From Paenibacillus soyae (GTDB taxonomy: Bacteria > Bacillota > Bacilli > Paenibacillales > Paenibacillaceae), in contig NZ_JANIPJ010000018.1 in the NCBI RefSeq assembly GCF_024623455.1, positions 62,001-126,000 of the forward strand: a stretch of DNA of 64,000 bases. The letters are read 5' to 3'. The position numbers and the translations under genes are program-made. The notes below the pieces were generated by a model. The model was given only the letters and a program-made list of their open reading frames with translations, did no database searches and was not told where the DNA came from. The number at the start of each line of letters is the position of its first letter. The stretch's first letter is position 1. This document shows, piece by piece, positions 60,829-64,000 of this stretch.

Positions 60829-60856
60829 GATTGAAATTAGGAAAGGATGATACAGC

Positions 60857-62683
60857 ATGAACCTCTTTATAACCGGCGGGACCGGCTTTATCGGCAAATA
60901 CGTGCTCGCGGAGCTCTCCACGCAGCGGCATACCGTGTACGTTCTCGTCCGAAGTCTTGAACGATTCCGGGCCGTCCGCAAGCTCATGCGGCTCGAAGAA
61001 GCGCCCGGCCTCATCCCCGTCATCGGCGATTTGTCGCAGCCCCGGCTTGGGCTGGACCCGGACAGCTACGAACAGGTACTGGAGTCGGACGTGATCATTC
61101 ATGCCGGAGGCCCGATGGATATCGAGCTTGGCGAAGAGGAGGCGCGGCGCGCGTTTCTTGATCCAGCCATAGCGCTTGCGGAGCTGGCCCTTCGGATTCA
61201 CGCGGCGAGAGGCCTGCGTCAGTTCATTCACGTCGTCGGCTTCATGAGTCCGTTCAACGAACAGAATGCCTTGATGGAGCCGAATGCTTCCCTCGATCAC
61301 GCGCCGCCATACGAGAAGATGAAGTTTCTCGCCGATTCTTATCTCCGTAAAGCATTCGCCCCGTTAAATATTCCGCTATCCACGGTCAACCCCTCCGTAG
61401 TGATCGGACATTCGGAGACGGGTGCCATCGAGCAGACTGGCGGTCTCGGCATATTGGTCGACGCGGTCCGCCGTCATCTTATGCCGCTTGTTCCCGGGGG
61501 CAAGGAGCACTGGCTGCCCATGGTGCATGTCGATCATGTCGCCTCCTTCCTATCCAAGCTAGCGAATACCTCCGCCGTCCGAAGCGACACCTATTATTTG
61601 CTCGACCGCAAACAAGAAACTCCGGCCATTCCCGAGCTGATCAAGCGAATGGTCGCGGAGCTGCGGGTTTCCCCTCCTCTTGGCTCAGTCCCGCTTCCAC
61701 TGCTGAGAGCCGCGCTTCGCGTTGGCGCAATCGGCAAGCGACTAGGCGTTCCTCCGGAGTCCATGGGCTTCCTCGTGACGAACGAGTTTCCCGTGGAATC
61801 GAAGCTCGAGGTTGAGGACAAGTGCGGAGAACGAAGCGCCGTATCAATAGCGGCTCTTCCTTTTGTCATAACCGAATTGGACTATCAGCTGAGCCATCCC
61901 GATACGGCTCCCTCCAAGCGGTTTGTACGACGAAGAAGAGCGGGACTCGTTACGCTCGAGCAGGACGCGCCCGCATCCGGGACGCCCGTCCTCTTCCTCC
62001 ACGGCACGTTCGGCGGCGCCGATTGCCTCCAGCCCGTCGCGGAACGGTTAGAACACGTGCCGATTCGGCTGATCGATCTGCCCGGGTTCGGACGCACGCC
62101 GCCACATCGTCATTCTTCGCTGATCGAGGGGTATGTAGAGTCGGTGAAGCGGCTCGTAGAGGAGCTGGAACGTCCCGTTGTTCTGGTTGGCCATTCGTTC
62201 GGTGGGCTGATAGCGGCCAGAGTAATGGAAAAGATGGATTCGCAGGTCGAGCGGCTTCTGCTGCTGCAGCCCGTTCTTCATCCCATTCATCGGCGGTATT
62301 CCAGCGCCGGGCTGACGAAGGCTGCGCTGCGGATGATAAGCGAGCGCTCCTTCCGGCGTCAGCTGCTGGCGATGAACCATTTGGCAGAGAGCTCGGACCG
62401 TCTGGAACCGTATGCAAGATACGTCGTGCAGGATATGAGCTCCCCGCGCTTGCGGGACACCAACGCTAAAGTCATGGCGGCACTCACGAGGCATGAGGCG
62501 GCGAGGCTGCGGCCAGACTGCTGGAACGAGGAGAAAGTCCGCATTCTGTGGGGCGAGGCTGACCGGGAGCATCATATCCCTGAGGCGTTTCAACGTATTG
62601 AGACAACAAAGCTCCCCCTCGGACATCAGTTTCCGATAGAGGCCCCCGGCCTCGCGGCGGAGTGGATACGGTCGTTTTTATGA
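60857..62683 (+). CDS. Fusion of an NAD-dependent extended-SDR reductase and an alpha/beta hydrolase
   Basis: The protein has 608 residues. The N-terminal half is an extended SDR of the thioester-reductase/male-sterility type: TGGTGFIGKYVLAEL (about 6-20) binds NAD(P), and the YEKMK motif near 151 gives the catalytic Tyr and Lys. The C-terminal half (about 370-608) is an alpha/beta hydrolase with LFLHGTFGG, the nucleophile elbow GHSFGG near 444, Asp near 570 (WGEADREHHIPE) and His near 588 (LGHQFP). Substrates are unknown; a lipid-like or acyl compound is plausible. It is likely under TetR control. Confidence 0.9.
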   Translation: MNLFITGGTGFIGKYVLAELSTQRHTVYVLVRSLERFRAVRKLMRLEEAPGLIPVIGDLSQPRLGLDPDSYEQVLESDVIIHAGGPMDIELGEEEARRAFLDPAIALAELALRIHAARGLRQFIHVVGFMSPFNEQNALMEPNASLDHAPPYEKMKFLADSYLRKAFAPLNIPLSTVNPSVVIGHSETGAIEQTGGLGILVDAVRRHLMPLVPGGKEHWLPMVHVDHVASFLSKLANTSAVRSDTYYLLDRKQETPAIPELIKRMVAELRVSPPLGSVPLPLLRAALRVGAIGKRLGVPPESMGFLVTNEFPVESKLEVEDKCGERSAVSIAALPFVITELDYQLSHPDTAPSKRFVRRRRAGLVTLEQDAPASGTPVLFLHGTFGGADCLQPVAERLEHVPIRLIDLPGFGRTPPHRHSSLIEGYVESVKRLVEELERPVVLVGHSFGGLIAARVMEKMDSQVERLLLLQPVLHPIHRRYSSAGLTKAALRMISERSFRRQLLAMNHLAESSDRLEPYARYVVQDMSSPRLRDTNAKVMAALTRHEAARLRPDCWNEEKVRILWGEADREHHIPEAFQRIETTKLPLGHQFPIEAPGLAAEWIRSFL

Positions 62684-62728
62684 GAGTGACTTATAGTCGG
62701 AGTTACAAATTACCAGCCCTTGAACGGC

Positions 62729-62758
62729 TTGTCACCTTTCGACATCGCACAGTATAAT
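62729..62758 (+). promoter_or_regulatory. Promoter of the riboswitch-controlled gene
   Basis: -35 TTGTCA (62729-62734), 18-bp spacer, -10 TATAAT (62753-62758). Transcription would start near 62765, just before the aptamer. Confidence 0.7.
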
Positions 62759-62770
62759 TGAACTACATTT

Positions 62771-62858
62771 ACTTGGATAACGGCAAACTGTCCGAAAGGT
62801 CAGGACGCAAAATTACAGGCCTAAGGGAAAAACCTATGGTGGCTGAGTTGCCAAAAGT
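62771..62858 (+). promoter_or_regulatory. Cyclic di-GMP-I (GEMM-I) riboswitch aptamer
   Basis: The sequence matches the GEMM-I consensus in order: GGCAAAC, the GNRA loop GAAAG closing the first stem, GGACGCAAA, the GGCCTAAG junction, and a second stem ending TGAGTTGCC. The closing stem ACTTGG (62771-62776) pairs with CCAA..GT (62851-62858). It lies between a promoter and a terminator, the expected position. Confidence 0.85.
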
Positions 62859-62876
62859 AGGACATATTGCCTATGC

Positions 62877-62910
62877 AATCATCCTCCTTACGCGGGGATG
62901 ATTTTTTTTC
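62877..62910 (+). terminator. Riboswitch attenuator terminator
   Basis: Stem AATCATCC / GGATGATT with a loop of ten bases and a run of eight T. It lies 20 bp after the aptamer and 22 bp before the coding region, so aptamer folding could decide readthrough. Confidence 0.85.
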
Positions 62911-62931
62911 ATAGCGAGAGGGAGAAGGAAC

Positions 62932-64000
62932 TTGGCCAAGAATAACCGACGTCATTCGTTTACGATTATGCTTTCTATTCTGCTCTGCGTCGTTCTTTCC
63001 AGCTGCACGGCAAACGCTCCAAGCGAAGACGTATCCCCCGCTCCCCGCTCTACAACGAATTCCGATTCGGGAGACTTGCGAATACTGGCAACGTTGGAGG
63101 AGCAAAGCTGGATCGTTGACGAATATAAGCGAAAATATCCGGGTCGAGAGGTAGTATGGGACTACGCCGAGGGAGATGCTCTTCTTGAGAAGCTGGCATC
63201 CGCGCCGGCCCCTGATCTGGTCATAGCCGGGAACGAGCTTCTAAACACTTTAAGCGGTTCCGACCTTCTCGAAGACGTTGGACAAGAGCCCTATCTTGCC
63301 GGGGAGCTTATTCAGAAGAAGTGGTTTAATGGTCTGACGCTAACGCCGTTTACTTCCATGGACGGCCAGTCGCTGATTGCGGTTCCGAAGGATTTCCCTA
63401 TGGCCGGGACGTTCTATCGGGCCGATCTATTGGAGAAGTACGGGTTCCCTTCCGATCCCGAAGGGCTCGCGGCGTTCATGGAGAGCCCCCAGAATTGGAC
63501 TCGCCTTGCCGAGACGCTTAAATCGCATGACGTCGGAGTCATTGGTTATACCCATGAGGTGCTTCAAGTAGCCGCAACAGGGTATGGCTATTTTGACCAA
63601 AATGGAAATTACAGCAGAAACACGGAGTCATTAGCTCCTTATGCATCGCTTATGCTTGAAGTAGAGAGCAAAGGGCTGGCCTCGAATTGGAATATGTGGG
63701 ATGACAAAGGCCAACAGGCCATAAGAGAGGGCAAGCTGGCCCTGTTATATATGGGCGAATGGGGCTTTGACCTCATCAAGCAGTGGGACCCCGAGCATTT
63801 GGAGCAGTGGAAATTTACACGACTGCCCTTCAACGCCTATTGGGTGCATGGCGGATCTTTTTTCTCGATCATGCGCGACAGTCCGAATAAAGCCTCTGCA
63901 TGGGAGTACATCCAATTGTCGATGGAGCTGGAAGGGTCCTACAGAGAGAGTCTTCCCGGCTGGGCATGGCATTCGAAGGTTAGAGATTACCGGTCCTCGC
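62932..64000 (+). CDS. ABC transporter substrate-binding lipoprotein (3' partial)
   Basis: The frame is open from the TTG at 62932 (after GGGAGAAGGAA) to the window edge, at least 356 residues. The signal peptide ends in the lipobox VVLSSC (Cys about 25). The mature part is a family 1 solute-binding fold with blocks PDLVIAGNELLNTL, AVPKDFPMAGTFYRADLLEKYG and KLALLYMGEWGFDLI. It is likely a sugar-binding lipoprotein; permease genes would lie beyond the window. The c-di-GMP-I riboswitch and terminator in the leader place it under c-di-GMP control. Confidence 0.88.
   Translation, partial: MAKNNRRHSFTIMLSILLCVVLSSCTANAPSEDVSPAPRSTTNSDSGDLRILATLEEQSWIVDEYKRKYPGREVVWDYAEGDALLEKLASAPAPDLVIAGNELLNTLSGSDLLEDVGQEPYLAGELIQKKWFNGLTLTPFTSMDGQSLIAVPKDFPMAGTFYRADLLEKYGFPSDPEGLAAFMESPQNWTRLAETLKSHDVGVIGYTHEVLQVAATGYGYFDQNGNYSRNTESLAPYASLMLEVESKGLASNWNMWDDKGQQAIREGKLALLYMGEWGFDLIKQWDPEHLEQWKFTRLPFNAYWVHGGSFFSIMRDSPNKASAWEYIQLSMELEGSYRESLPGWAWHSKVRDYRSS

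Overview
The window looks like chromosomal DNA of a moderately GC-rich Gram-positive, endospore-former-type Bacillota, most likely Paenibacillaceae (Paenibacillus or Cohnella). The reasons are strong AGGAGG-type ribosome binding sites, surface proteins with S-layer-homology (SLH) domains, Lpl-type sugar ABC permeases, catabolite-repression (cre) boxes, a SleB-type wall hydrolase behind a copper-amine-oxidase-N stalk, a secreted GH81 glucanase and many two-component systems. Genus is inference. No rRNA, tRNA, CRISPR array, transposase gene or prophage block was recognised. Both edges cut genes: an acyltransferase fusion on the left and a solute-binding lipoprotein on the right.

Layout. 0-8.8 kb: end of an acyltransferase/alpha-helical fusion, a FAD oxidoreductase, a NarL-type kinase/regulator pair with a lipoprotein between them, and a PadR repressor divergent from a serine hydrolase. 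8.8-13.5 kb: DUF2975/XRE/DUF817 cassette, orphan PAS hybrid kinase, Gfo/Idh oxidoreductase. 13.7-18 kb: two PepSY proteins with poly-Asp tails beside an OmpR-type regulator and HAMP kinase. 18-20.7 kb: Fur-controlled siderophore-binding lipoprotein, Leu/Phe/Val-type dehydrogenase. 20.7-30.8 kb: carbohydrate region with an acetyl-xylan-esterase-like hydrolase, TIM-barrel isomerase, ROK fructokinase, MITE-like element, GH32 enzyme, sugar ABC transporter and divergent LacI regulator. 30.9-39.9 kb: DinB protein, GH81 glucanase under a perfect cre box, CorA, VapBC-like pair, Drr-type ABC exporter with divergently placed TetR regulator, SleB hydrolase. 40-43.5 kb: phosphotransferase, Cys-rich pentapeptide protein, phosphatase. 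43.8-54.7 kb: surface block, all on the minus strand, with three tail-collar (Mdp-like) proteins, GNAT, a 1,821-residue SLH protein and an NHL-repeat SLH protein. 54.9-62.7 kb: peptidase-E-like protein, BTAD response regulator plus a 1,043-residue hybrid kinase, and a TetR regulator controlling a reductase-hydrolase fusion. 62.7-64 kb: c-di-GMP-I riboswitch and attenuator ahead of a solute-binding lipoprotein.

How the genes work together. The best supported circuits are read from DNA sites. Paired TGACA repeats stand at matching distance before the FAD oxidoreductase and the lipoprotein beside the NarL-type kinase. Identical-spacing ACTGT-N11-ACAGT operators stand before both the ABC exporter and its TetR gene. 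Related 20-bp operators stand at the TetR and reductase-hydrolase promoters. A nested palindrome lies between padR and the hydrolase. A Fur box overlaps a consensus promoter, and a riboswitch leads into a terminator. A 30-bp identical sequence lies upstream of both the NHL/SLH protein and the large hybrid kinase.

Intergenic DNA is unusually structured. There are three unrelated-looking tandem arrays with the same 51-bp period, a 48-bp repeat that spans a stop codon, two copies of a roughly 200-bp four-part palindromic element, two further hairpin-rich regions and one MITE-like element.
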